Assembly: GCA_017408725.1 (NCBI GenBank)
Contig: JAFQUA010000050.1
Location: 1-45,607 of the forward strand
DNA length: 45,607 nt
Source: Oscillospiraceae bacterium
Lineage (GTDB): Bacteria > Bacillota_A > Clostridia > Oscillospirales > Oscillospiraceae
Reading direction: 5' to 3'
Shown: positions 36,355-45,603 of the stretch, piece after piece
Layout of the letters: each line of letters begins with the position of its first letter
Numbering within the stretch: position 1 is the first letter of the stretch
Position numbers and translations under genes: made by a program
Notes under the pieces: model-generated
What the model was told of the DNA's origin: nothing
The model's input: only the letters and a program-made list of their open reading frames with translations
The model's database searches: none

Positions 36355-37629
36355 TTAACCCTTGGTATATTTGACTGTGACCATCATGATTGTGCCACTG
36401 GCATCGTATGTTGTATTGCAATTGATTCTCATTACCGCACCACCAGTTATCCAGCAGTTGTCGGTTACATTTCGTCCGCCACTACCCGTTTCAGAACACC
36501 TTATATTAACGATTTCCACAAACGAAACATCATTGCCGTCAGTTGTTTTGACAGTTACGGTTTTGGTTGTGTTGTTTGGCAACGCGCCAAAGTTGCATAC
36601 TATTGTATACACAGGTTTTCCGTTATATCTCTCTGTTGTGCGGTATTCGACACCGGAAAACATTGGTTGGTTAACCCACTCCCATTCCTCTGTGCAGTAA
36701 CGTGTCATGCACTGCCCTGCGGTATCTGGGTGATAAGACAAAACGGTTTGCTTAAATGTGCCATCTCTCAAGCCGTCTACGCGCATAAAAGAAAACATAC
36801 CATTATTCCACTTATCAAAAATAGGAACATTTGCAGGCAAATGCGAATCCCACCAATAGTTTCCGCTTTGCCATACATTGTCCAGATCGTCCGCGCTTGT
36901 CAGCTTTTTTGCATTTGTCCCTAAACCATACCCTGCCGGAGCTTTCTCTGCCAATGCCGCACCAACCGCCGCTGCGTCTGCCGCATGTCCTGCAATTAAA
37001 AGTGTTGTATCGACAGCAGCATCCGCACCTTTGGGCAACTCCAGATCCAAAATTGGATTCTCCGGCGTTCCGCGAATGGAAGCTTTCGCCATTTGGTCTG
37101 CTCCCAGTGTAGAAACAGTACCAATCTGCAAATTTGGTGTCGCGCCCGTTGGCCCATCAAATTCCCCACTTTGCTTTGCCTGCTCCAGTGTTTTGCACAG
37201 TTCCCATTCCAACCGCTGTTCCCAGCTGAAGTAGTCTCCAGATCTCAGGACTTCAGCAGCTACATTCTCTTCCACCAGAATATGCAGCGGGAAAGATGCC
37301 AGGATACCATTTTGCGACAGCATCTCCACCTGGGCAGTCACACGGCCCGGAACACTCAACATTTGCGGCGCAAGAATAAAAGAGATGATGTTTTCTTTTA
37401 TCTCCCATGCCTTTTCGCCGTTTGGCAATGTGTCATAGCTGCCGCCTGTTCCGTCGGGCTTATGGTAACGAATAATCACAGACATATCTGCGTCCGGCAC
37501 CCAGGGCGCGCGGTTTGCAAAAAGCTTGACAGCAATCTTTCTTGTGCAGCTGTCACCCTGCACTGCATGGATCTCCTGTGTGCGTTCTCTAATCCATAGG
37601 TCTGTATTTATAGTATTTGTGATAATCAA
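36355..37629 (-). CDS. Phage baseplate upper protein / tail fibre (BppU-like N-terminus, knob-like C-terminus)
   Basis: This 424-residue virion-type protein has residues about 5-125 resembling the BppU N-terminal domain (DLWIRERTQEIHAVQGD, VIIRYHKPDGTGGSYDT, FILAPQMLSVPGRVTAQVEM). A linker with DGPTGATPNL and an alanine-rich helix follow, then a pyocin-knob-like receptor section (LTSADDLDNVWQSGNYWWD, GQCMTRYCTEEWEWVNQP) and a beta-rich tip. The likely start is a TTG at 37629, 7-8 nt after AAAGGAG; the frame is open further upstream without support. No other phage structural, integrase or lysis gene surrounds it, so this is an orphan tail cassette of three intact ORFs. It lies between the glycan operon and glmM-linked genes. 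Confidence 0.78.
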   Translation of the reverse strand: MIITNTINTDLWIRERTQEIHAVQGDSCTRKIAVKLFANRAPWVPDADMSVIIRYHKPDGTGGSYDTLPNGEKAWEIKENIISFILAPQMLSVPGRVTAQVEMLSQNGILASFPLHILVEENVAAEVLRSGDYFSWEQRLEWELCKTLEQAKQSGEFDGPTGATPNLQIGTVSTLGADQMAKASIRGTPENPILDLELPKGADAAVDTTLLIAGHAADAAAVGAALAEKAPAGYGLGTNAKKLTSADDLDNVWQSGNYWWDSHLPANVPIFDKWNNGMFSFMRVDGLRDGTFKQTVLSYHPDTAGQCMTRYCTEEWEWVNQPMFSGVEYRTTERYNGKPVYTIVCNFGALPNNTTKTVTVKTTDGNDVSFVEIVNIRCSETGSGGRNVTDNCWITGGAVMRINCNTTYDASGTIMMVTVKYTKG

Positions 37630-37668
37630 ATGTATCACTCCTTTCAACCATAAATTCAGACATAGGTC

Positions 37669-37692
37669 AAGTTGCATAGTTTTATGCAACTT
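37669..37692. other. Inverted repeat upstream of the phage-tail cassette
   Basis: AAGTTGCAT and ATGCAACTT (37669-37677 / 37684-37692) form a 9-bp perfect stem with a 6-nt loop, about 40 bp before the start of the tail gene. The surrounding 37630-37906 region is AT-rich and non-coding; I see no convincing promoter for the cassette. It could be an operator or a leader hairpin. Confidence 0.45.
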
Positions 37693-37906
37693 AGCTACAT
37701 AAAACAATACCCCTTGCGTAAATCATATAGCATCTCCAGAAATGCAATTATATAAAAATTTTATTGATTTTTGTACATTAATGCATTATTATTATACAGC
37801 ATCTAAATATAGTCTTATCCCTTTCTAATTGATTTGTTTGAAGGGGCATATTTACGATTGTTTTTGGATAATCCTATTCTATGCTATATGAAAAGAAGGT
37901 GTTTTT

Positions 37907-38566
37907 TTGAAAACCTTAGAGTTCTTTGATCTTACACATACAAAAGCAGGCAGTTATCTTGCCGATTTTGAATATCCGTGGCAGGCACTTTCCGGCATCA
38001 AGGCGCTGATTCTGGAGCTGGGTGCCGCGTTGGGAGCAGAATACACCGAGATTTCCCCTCAGGTTTGGGTGCATAAAACCGCCCAAATCGCACCTACCGC
38101 TTATCTGGGCGCCCCCTGCATCATAGGCGAGAACACGGAAGTACGGCACTGCGCCTTTATTCGTGGCCATGCGTTGGTAGGCAATAACTGCGTAGTAGGT
38201 AACTCCACCGAACTGAAAAATGTGATCCTTTTCGACAATGTGCAGGTTCCCCACTACAACTATGTAGGAGACAGTATCCTAGGCTATAAATCCCATATGG
38301 GCGCAGGATCTGTTACTTCCAATGTCAAGTCTGACAAAACGCTGGTAACCGTTAAAAACGGCACCGAAGCTATTGAAACCGGACTGAAAAAGTTTGGCGC
38401 TATGCTGGGAGATTTTGTAGAAGTTGGCTGTAACAGCGTGCTGAACCCCGGTACAGTAATTGGTCGGAACAGCAACATCTACCCCACCAGCTGTGTCCGG
38501 GGCGTAGTACCTGAAGACAGCATTTTCAAGTCCGGCGGAATTATTGTGAAAAAGGAGCAACGATAA
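37907..38566 (+). CDS. Left-handed beta-helix acyltransferase resembling the GlmU C-terminal domain
   Basis: This 219-residue protein has an N-terminal ~50 residues like the PglB-type helix of GlmU-like proteins, followed by hexapeptide coils (WVHKTAQIAPTAYLGAPCII, HCAFIRGHALVGNNCVVG) and the GlmU-type active-site stretch VPHYNYVGDSILG, with His116 corresponding to the catalytic His of the GlmU acetyltransferase site, then SHMGAGSVTSNV. It has no pyrophosphorylase domain. It could acetylate glucosamine-1-phosphate, the step before uridylylation; a related nucleotidyltransferase role is excluded by the missing domain. The TTG start follows AAGGTG by 5-6 nt. Its stop overlaps the glmM start by one base (TAATG), so the two are coupled. 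Confidence 0.8.
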   Translation: MKTLEFFDLTHTKAGSYLADFEYPWQALSGIKALILELGAALGAEYTEISPQVWVHKTAQIAPTAYLGAPCIIGENTEVRHCAFIRGHALVGNNCVVGNSTELKNVILFDNVQVPHYNYVGDSILGYKSHMGAGSVTSNVKSDKTLVTVKNGTEAIETGLKKFGAMLGDFVEVGCNSVLNPGTVIGRNSNIYPTSCVRGVVPEDSIFKSGGIIVKKEQR

Positions 38567-39951
38567 TGGGAAAATATTTTGGAACCGACGGCTTCCGCGG
38601 CGAAGCCAATGTAAACCTAACCGCAGACCATGCCTATAAGGTCGGCCGTTTCTTAGGCTGGTACTATACCCAGTGCAACCGGATGAAAGGCATCGACGAA
38701 CCTGCAAAAATCGTCATCGGCAAGGACACCCGCCGCTCCAGCTATATGTTTGAATACAGCTTGGTAGGTGGTCTGGTTGCCTCCGGCGCGGATGCTTATC
38801 TTCTGCATGTCACCACTACCCCTTCCGTTGCCTATGTGGTCCGCACAGAAGGCTTTGACTGCGGCATTATGATCTCCGCCAGTCACAACCCCTACTATGA
38901 CAACGGCATTAAGCTGATCAACGGCAGCGGTGAAAAGATGGATGAAGAAACCATCTCCCTGGTAGAAGCTTATCTGGATGGGACATTGGAAGCCTTTGGC
39001 CAAAAATGGGATGAGATCCCCCTTGCCAAGCGGGAGCGGATCGGCCGCACAGTGGACCATTTTGCCGGCAGAAACCGCTATATCGGTTACCTGATTGGTT
39101 TGGGTATGTATTCCTTCAAGGGCTTCAAGGTAGGACTGGACTGCGCCAACGGCTCCGCATGGAATATCGCCAAATCTGTTTTTGACGCACTGGGCGCGAA
39201 AACCTATGTGATGAATGCAGATCCCAATGGCTATAACATTAACACCAATGCCGGATCGACCCACATTGAGCATCTCCAGAAATTCGTTGTGGATAATGGC
39301 CTGGATGTTGGTTTTGCCTATGATGGTGATGCCGACCGCTGCCTGTGTGTGGATGAAAAAGGCAATGTTGTTACCGGCGATCATATTCTCTATGTCTATG
39401 GCAAGTATATGAAAGAACGTGGCAAGCTGGAAAATAACACCGTGGTTACCACTGTTATGTCCAACTTTGGTCTTTATAAAGCTTTTGATGAGTTGGATAT
39501 CGGTTATGCCAAAACGGCCGTTGGTGACAAGTATGTATACGAATATATGCAGCGCACCGGCTGTCGTTTGGGTGGCGAGCAAAGCGGCCATATTATCTTC
39601 TCCAAGTACGCATCCACCGGCGACGGAATTCTGACCAGCCTTAAGATGATGGAGGCCATGATCGCAAAGAAGGCTACCATGAGCCAGTTGTGCTGCGGAC
39701 TGACAATCTATCCGCAGATTCTTAAAAATGTGCGGGTCACAGACAAAGCTGTTGCACAGGCCGATGAAGATGTGCAGGCTGCCGTTTCTGAGGTTGCCGG
39801 GAAACTGGGGGATTCCGGCCGGATTCTGGTTCGGGAATCCGGAACAGAGCCGGTTATCCGGGTCATGGTAGAAGCTGAAACCACAGAAATTTGCCAAGAA
39901 TATGTGGATTATGTTGTAAATACCATTCACAGAAAAGGTCATACAGTATAA
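38566..39951 (+). CDS. glmM: Phosphoglucosamine mutase (GlmM-like phosphohexomutase)
   Basis: GlmM converts GlcN-6-P to GlcN-1-P. The 461-residue alpha-D-phosphohexomutase shows KYFGTDGFRGEANVNLT at the N-terminus, the phosphoserine loop MISASHNPYYDNGIK (Ser106), the metal loop AYDGDADRCLCVDE, the sugar-binding GGEQSGHII, and the phosphate-binding RESGTEPVIRVM. FGTDGxRG and GGEQSGH favour phosphoglucosamine mutase over phosphoglucomutase or phosphomannomutase. GGAG lies about 10 nt before the ATG within the upstream gene. Coupling to a GlmU-C-like acetyltransferase supports a UDP-GlcNAc route feeding peptidoglycan and the glycan operon. Confidence 0.92.
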   Translation: MGKYFGTDGFRGEANVNLTADHAYKVGRFLGWYYTQCNRMKGIDEPAKIVIGKDTRRSSYMFEYSLVGGLVASGADAYLLHVTTTPSVAYVVRTEGFDCGIMISASHNPYYDNGIKLINGSGEKMDEETISLVEAYLDGTLEAFGQKWDEIPLAKRERIGRTVDHFAGRNRYIGYLIGLGMYSFKGFKVGLDCANGSAWNIAKSVFDALGAKTYVMNADPNGYNINTNAGSTHIEHLQKFVVDNGLDVGFAYDGDADRCLCVDEKGNVVTGDHILYVYGKYMKERGKLENNTVVTTVMSNFGLYKAFDELDIGYAKTAVGDKYVYEYMQRTGCRLGGEQSGHIIFSKYASTGDGILTSLKMMEAMIAKKATMSQLCCGLTIYPQILKNVRVTDKAVAQADEDVQAAVSEVAGKLGDSGRILVRESGTEPVIRVMVEAETTEICQEYVDYVVNTIHRKGHTV

Positions 39952-39955
39952 AAAC

Positions 39956-39983
39956 AAGGGCGCGGAAATCTATCCGCGCCCTT
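39956..39983. terminator. Terminator between glmM and the GlmU-N-like gene
   Basis: An 11-bp G+C-rich stem (39956-39966 / 39973-39983). On the minus strand it is followed by GTTTTTATA, so it best terminates the GlmU-N-like gene; it probably serves the convergent glmM as well. Confidence 0.8.
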
Positions 39984-39996
39984 TCCATATCTAAAT

Positions 39997-40749
39997 TCAA
40001 ACTGCAGCATACCTCTGCAGAAGGATCCGCTCACATGCTTCCAGATCCTCAGGTGTATTAATTCCCCGCAGATCATCTCCGTCAGGTGTAAAATATGTCT
40101 CTACCTTCATGCCGTGCTTGACCATCAATTCCGGTACTTCGGTAAGATAATACTCCTTCTGAACATTTGCACAGCCTACCTTGGGCAGGATCTCAAACAG
40201 CGACTTGCTGTCAAAGACCATCACACCGGAAAACAACTCCTTGATCTTCTCTTGCTCAGGCGTACAGTCCTTTCCTTCTACGATCGCACTAAATTTCCCC
40301 TGTTCATCCCGGACCACCCGGGCCCACATATCCAGTTCCGGATTCTCCGCAGTCATCAGCGTACAGGCAGCACCATTTTCCTCATGCTGACGGCACATCT
40401 TTTCCAACTCACTGCGATGGAACAGCGGCATATCACCAAAGGTCACCAGTACACTTCCGTCAAAATCCTTGAACGCCTCCGCGCACTCCATGACCGCATG
40501 TCCGGTTCCCAGCTGCTGCGTCTGCTCTACATAATTGCAGCGGTTACCGAAATGCTCCATAATTTTATCCTTACCGTAACCAACAACGATATAGATATTC
40601 TTTTCCTCAATGAATTTGATATTTTCCAGAACGATTTCCAGCATGGGTTTATTTCCTACCCGGAACATTGCTTTCGGTAAATCTCCGCTTAATTTCTGCA
40701 GACGCGTACCCTTTCCCGCTGCCGGTATAATTGCTCTTATCGCTTTCAT
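39997..40749 (-). CDS. Sugar nucleotidyltransferase resembling the GlmU N-terminal pyrophosphorylase domain
   Basis: This 250-residue NTP-transferase-fold enzyme starts IRAIIPAAGKGTRLQKLSGD (the nucleotide-binding G-x-G-T-R-L loop), with PKAMFRVGNKPMLE, YVEQTQQLGTGHAVME (uracil/ribose-binding QQLGTGHA typical of GlmU), VTFGDMPLF (metal-binding Asp) and KEYYLTEVPELM. It stops where GlmU would continue into the beta-helix. It is predicted to make UDP-GlcNAc or UDP-GalNAc from the sugar-1-phosphate. The ATG at 40749 follows GAGGTG by 6 nt. It is the second gene of a pair with the membrane-anchored NahK-like kinase (25-nt gap), which could supply the sugar-1-phosphate. Confidence 0.87.
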   Translation of the reverse strand: MKAIRAIIPAAGKGTRLQKLSGDLPKAMFRVGNKPMLEIVLENIKFIEEKNIYIVVGYGKDKIMEHFGNRCNYVEQTQQLGTGHAVMECAEAFKDFDGSVLVTFGDMPLFHRSELEKMCRQHEENGAACTLMTAENPELDMWARVVRDEQGKFSAIVEGKDCTPEQEKIKELFSGVMVFDSKSLFEILPKVGCANVQKEYYLTEVPELMVKHGMKVETYFTPDGDDLRGINTPEDLEACERILLQRYAAV

Positions 40750-40774
40750 CTTGTACACCTCATATATTTTTGTT

Positions 40775-42493
40775 TTACTTAATTTCTGCTTTAAGCCCCT
40801 GTTCTTTGTAGATTCTGCGTAGAATCTGCTTAATCTCCGGCAATTTCTTTTCCATATCCTCCACCAGCTTCAACTGTGTCCGTGCACGGTCCAGGTTCTG
40901 GCCGGGATAGTAGATATTATAATAGGTATCACCGTTGATGTGATCCATCAAAAAACGAATACCGTCCTCGGATGTTATAATCAAAGAAGCGTAGGGCAGC
41001 AGCTCCAGCTCCTCTTTTGTCAGCACATCGCCACAGGCCTCAAGATAACCCCGGGCATATTTCTCGTATAGGTTCAAATCACAGGAGACCTTTGATAGAT
41101 CCTTTTCGTCATCCTTGGCTGTATTGGTACCGATTCGCATGCTGTCACCATAGTCATACAGCGGCGAGGAGGGCATTACGGTATCCAGATCGATGACAGC
41201 CACAGGTAGATGTGTCTCGTTGTCAAACAGAATATTATTCAGATTGCAGTCGTTATGGCAAATACGGGTGGGTATTCTTCCGCTTTCCAGCGCATCACTG
41301 ATCATACCGTACATGCTGACCCGATCACGAACAAAATCGATCTCATCCTGTACATATTTCACGCGGCCTTTGGGGTCGCGCTTAATTGCTTCTTCCAGAT
41401 CCAGATAGCGGCTCTTGGTGTTGTGGAAGTTGGGGATGACCTCCTTGATCTCGCTGACATCCACATCTGACATTTCCTTTAAAAATCTGCCAAATGCGGT
41501 ACCGACATGGTAAAAGGTTTCAGGGCTGTCCGGAATATCCAGGGAGTATACCCCGTCGAAATGGGTTAGCATACGCCAGCATCCGGTTGCGTCCGGTAGG
41601 TATGCCCGGCCATCCTTTGTGGGTCGGAACATCTGAACAGAACCTTTTTTGCCATGACCCGGCAGCAGGAATTTTCCGTATAAGTGTTCTGTTGTAAGCT
41701 TAAAATTTTCCATCAGTGCATCCACATCGGGAAACACATTGGTATTGATCCGCTGCAGAGTATACTTATGCACATGACCTGTATCTGACAAGGTTTCAAC
41801 CTTATATGTTCTGTTAATATAACCCTTATTGATCTGGGTGATTCTTGTTACATCGCCACGAATTGCAAACTTCTCCGCAATATTCTGCACCTCGTTAATT
41901 GGAGAGGCCGCCGGTTTTTCGGGTTCAAGAACCAGATGCAGAGTTGCACCCGGCATGTCGGAATCAAAGTCAACAAACGCCAGCCGTTCAATCACAAAAC
42001 GAACCACTCGCGACAGCGCCGTGTTTTTCTCCGCAAAACGATACAAATGACTATACAAAACACGGACTGCCACACTGACTACAAAGTATACCGCCGCAAA
42101 GGAAATCAGCGATGTAAGCGGAACCGCCGCCATATGAAACTGCTTCCCCAGAAAAACCCCCAGAGCCACCAGTATGCCTGCACCCAACACACCTGCGGTA
42201 ACCTCTCTGGAAAAGGCACGAAGCGAACCATAGCGCCAGATCTGCTTATAGCACTTCAGCGCCATTCTGAATCCAAAAAACAACACATATCCTACGACTA
42301 GGTATAATCCCGTTGTCGTAAAGGGAAGCATTTCCGAAACGGAAGGATGCAGCATAAATATAGCCAGCCAGCAAACCAAATACAGAATCGTATCGTAAAC
42401 AACCATCAGCCAGCGGATGTTGCTACGCTCGGAAATTTCAGACTCTTTCCCATTTTTTTCTTTTATCTGTAACTCTGCGCTCTTATTACTCAC
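40775..42493 (-). CDS. Membrane domain (CapD/PglF N-terminus-like) fused to a NahK-like sugar 1-kinase
   Basis: In this 572-residue fusion, residues about 27-170 form four hydrophobic helices separated by CYKQIWRYGSLRAFSREV, which mirrors [18 protein letters not shown] in the membrane part of the dehydratase at 14077. No Rossmann or dehydratase domain follows. Instead residues about 205-572 are a kinase of the APH/NahK type: QINKGYINRTYKVE, YTLQRINTNVFPDV, ICHNDCNLNNILFD (catalytic loop), AVIDLDTVMPSSP, DYGDSMRIGTNTAKDDEKD, GIRFLMDHINGDTYY and LDRARTQLKLVEDM. The start is a GTG with GGAGG 7 nt upstream. It is probably a membrane-tethered hexosamine 1-kinase, paired with the downstream nucleotidyltransferase gene. 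The architecture is unusual to me. Confidence 0.82.
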   Translation of the reverse strand: MSNKSAELQIKEKNGKESEISERSNIRWLMVVYDTILYLVCWLAIFMLHPSVSEMLPFTTTGLYLVVGYVLFFGFRMALKCYKQIWRYGSLRAFSREVTAGVLGAGILVALGVFLGKQFHMAAVPLTSLISFAAVYFVVSVAVRVLYSHLYRFAEKNTALSRVVRFVIERLAFVDFDSDMPGATLHLVLEPEKPAASPINEVQNIAEKFAIRGDVTRITQINKGYINRTYKVETLSDTGHVHKYTLQRINTNVFPDVDALMENFKLTTEHLYGKFLLPGHGKKGSVQMFRPTKDGRAYLPDATGCWRMLTHFDGVYSLDIPDSPETFYHVGTAFGRFLKEMSDVDVSEIKEVIPNFHNTKSRYLDLEEAIKRDPKGRVKYVQDEIDFVRDRVSMYGMISDALESGRIPTRICHNDCNLNNILFDNETHLPVAVIDLDTVMPSSPLYDYGDSMRIGTNTAKDDEKDLSKVSCDLNLYEKYARGYLEACGDVLTKEELELLPYASLIITSEDGIRFLMDHINGDTYYNIYYPGQNLDRARTQLKLVEDMEKKLPEIKQILRRIYKEQGLKAEIK

Positions 42494-42934
42494 ACGTCTA
42501 CCTCCAGATTATCGGTCTTTTAGACCTTCCTAACCAGATGGGCTTCCATCTCACAAAAAGGAATATGTTCTAAAAATTTTGATTTATCACAATAATTATT
42601 TAGTAAAAGTGTCAAAACATGCCACCAAATGGCATACCTCTACATATACTACTATATAATATCATGATCCCTTCCGTTTTGCAAGACCATGTTTATGGTG
42701 AGTTTCTTGCCCGGCGCGATAGATTGCTTTCCCCCTCTCTGTGGTATGCTGACTATGGTGCTTTTCTTTATGGAGGGAAACACTATACGGATTGCAACCG
42801 GAGGTTTTTATCACGAGACCAACCGTTTTGGAAATGTTATAGTCACTCGGTAGGTCCTACATGCAGCCTCTAGTCCCAGTGGAATCCTTAATATATAAAA
42901 AGAACGCCTCTCAAGAGGCGTTCTTTTCTTGTGA
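42494..42934. other. Intergenic region between the membrane-kinase and PfkB genes (441 bp)
   Basis: This AT-rich spacer holds the leader of the minus-strand kinase gene with a 13-bp palindrome (GGTCT-TTT-AGACC, 42514-42526) close to its ribosome-binding site, a TGCCA/TGGCA hairpin near 42618-42632, and the PfkB-gene terminator at 42898. A TTGACA exists on the minus strand near 42610-42620 but lacks a well-placed -10. An 84-codon plus-strand frame (42619-42873) has no ribosome-binding site or recognisable protein features. Confidence 0.5.
42898..42927 (-). terminator. Terminator of the gnd-PfkB kinase unit
   Basis: A 12-bp stem (42900-42911 / 42914-42925), extendable by A-T pairs, is followed on the minus strand by a U-rich TTTTTATAT. 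It lies directly after the PfkB kinase stop codon. Confidence 0.85.
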
Positions 42935-44008
42935 TCATCTCTTAACGCGTGCGTTGCCGCCCCAGACGCTCCAAACCACGTCTTCATCGGCAGGCTGTGC
43001 ATAGTCGGTCAGGAAGGTGGTAGCCAGCGCGCCGGAAGCCCAGCCGAACTGGATCCACTTTTCGGATTCCCAACCACGGAGGATGCCATACAGCATACCG
43101 CCGACAAAGCCGTCGCCGCCGCCGATGCGGTCCAGAACGGTGATCCGGCGAGGCTCGACAACGTGCCACTCGTCACCGGCCAGCATGATAGCGCCCCACA
43201 GGTGAGAATTGACGTTCTCGACCTGACGCAATGTGGTGGCGAAAACGGAAGCATTGGGGAACTGAGCCTTGACCCGCTTGATCATCTCCTCGAAGGAGTC
43301 GATCTTGGCAGCGATGTCCTTGCCGCCGGCCTCGGGACCCTGAACGCCCAGGCACAGCTGGAAGTCTTCCTCGTTGCCGATGAGGATGTCGGCTACGGAA
43401 GCGATCTCGGTGAAGATATCGTGCAGCTCCTGCTCGCGGCCCTTCCAGAAGGAAGCGCGGTAGTTCAGGTCAAAAGAAATCAGAGTGCCATACTTCTTTG
43501 CGGCACGGGCCAGCTCCAGGCAGAATACGCTGGTATCGTGGGACAGAGCACCGATCAGACCGGACAGATGCAGAATGCCAACGCCTTCCTGGCCGAAGAT
43601 ACGGTCCAGATCGAAGTCCTTGATATTCAGCGTACGGCCGACTTCGCCGGCGCGGTCATTGCAGACACGGGGGCCACGGGAGCCGTAACCGGAGTCAGCG
43701 ATATTGAACTGATGGCGGTAGCCCCAGGGATCGCCCTGCTCGACTTCCTTGCCTTCGTAGTCCATGCCGCGGGAGCGCAGATCGCGCTTAATGAAATCGG
43801 CAATGGGGCTGTCCTTAACAAAAGTGGTTAGAACCTTGGTGGGCAGGCCCAGATATGCGGAGATGGAGGCAACATTGGTCTCAGCAGAGGTGGCCTGCAT
43901 CATGAACATATTGGAAGAAGCAACGGGCTGACCGTTGGGAGGGGTGATGCGAACACCCATGGAAGTAGGAACAACCAGTGCGTACTTGCAATTTTCACGA
44001 AGTTTCAT
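42935..44008 (-). CDS. kdgK: PfkB-family sugar kinase, probable 2-keto-3-deoxygluconate kinase
   Basis: This 357-residue ribokinase-fold kinase shows TSAETNVASISAYLG (substrate loop), DPWGYRHQFNIADSGYGSRG, SFDLNYRASFWKG (KdgK-like, phosphate-binding region), IGNEEDFQLCLG and the ATP/catalytic motif RIGGGDGFVGGMLYGIL, where GGGD replaces the usual GAGD and Asp is the catalytic base. SFDLNYRxxxW is typical of KdgK and related ketodeoxysugar kinases, so phosphorylation of KDG is my best guess; another PfkB substrate is possible. It starts 23 nt after gnd on the same strand, with GAGGAT upstream. Codons are highly optimised. With gnd it suggests hexonate or hexuronate catabolism. Confidence 0.85.
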   Translation of the reverse strand: MKLRENCKYALVVPTSMGVRITPPNGQPVASSNMFMMQATSAETNVASISAYLGLPTKVLTTFVKDSPIADFIKRDLRSRGMDYEGKEVEQGDPWGYRHQFNIADSGYGSRGPRVCNDRAGEVGRTLNIKDFDLDRIFGQEGVGILHLSGLIGALSHDTSVFCLELARAAKKYGTLISFDLNYRASFWKGREQELHDIFTEIASVADILIGNEEDFQLCLGVQGPEAGGKDIAAKIDSFEEMIKRVKAQFPNASVFATTLRQVENVNSHLWGAIMLAGDEWHVVEPRRITVLDRIGGGDGFVGGMLYGILRGWESEKWIQFGWASGALATTFLTDYAQPADEDVVWSVWGGNARVKR

Positions 44009-44031
44009 AGTTAGATCCTCACTTTCTTAAA

Positions 44032-45495
<1,464 letters not shown>

Positions 45496-45555
45496 GTTTG
45501 GTTACTCCTTTTATAGTGAATTTAATGTACTTACGTTATGCAAAAACCGCTGTGG

Positions 45556-45603
45556 GGGAGGTTCTTGACCCTCCCTGTTGGTTTTGCGGCACGCAAAACC
45601 AAC
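45556..45603. other. Two tandem hairpins upstream of gnd at the window edge
   Basis: GGGAGG/CCTCCC arms (45556-45561 / 45570-45575) and a 12-bp perfect stem (45577-45588 / 45592-45603, loop GCA) lie 60-110 bp before gnd. They could terminate the upstream gene outside the window or form part of the gnd leader; no U-tract decides the direction. Confidence 0.5.

Noticed and set aside
39997..42493. LicA/LicC-type choline kinase and cytidylyltransferase pair
   Set aside because: The kinase motifs fit NahK better and the nucleotidyltransferase shows the GlmU-type QQLGTGHA and KEYYLTEVP stretches; kept only as an alternative.
42619..42873. 84-codon plus-strand ORF in the 441-bp intergenic region
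   Set aside because: No ribosome-binding site, odd amino-acid composition, no recognisable motif, and it runs toward a minus-strand terminator.
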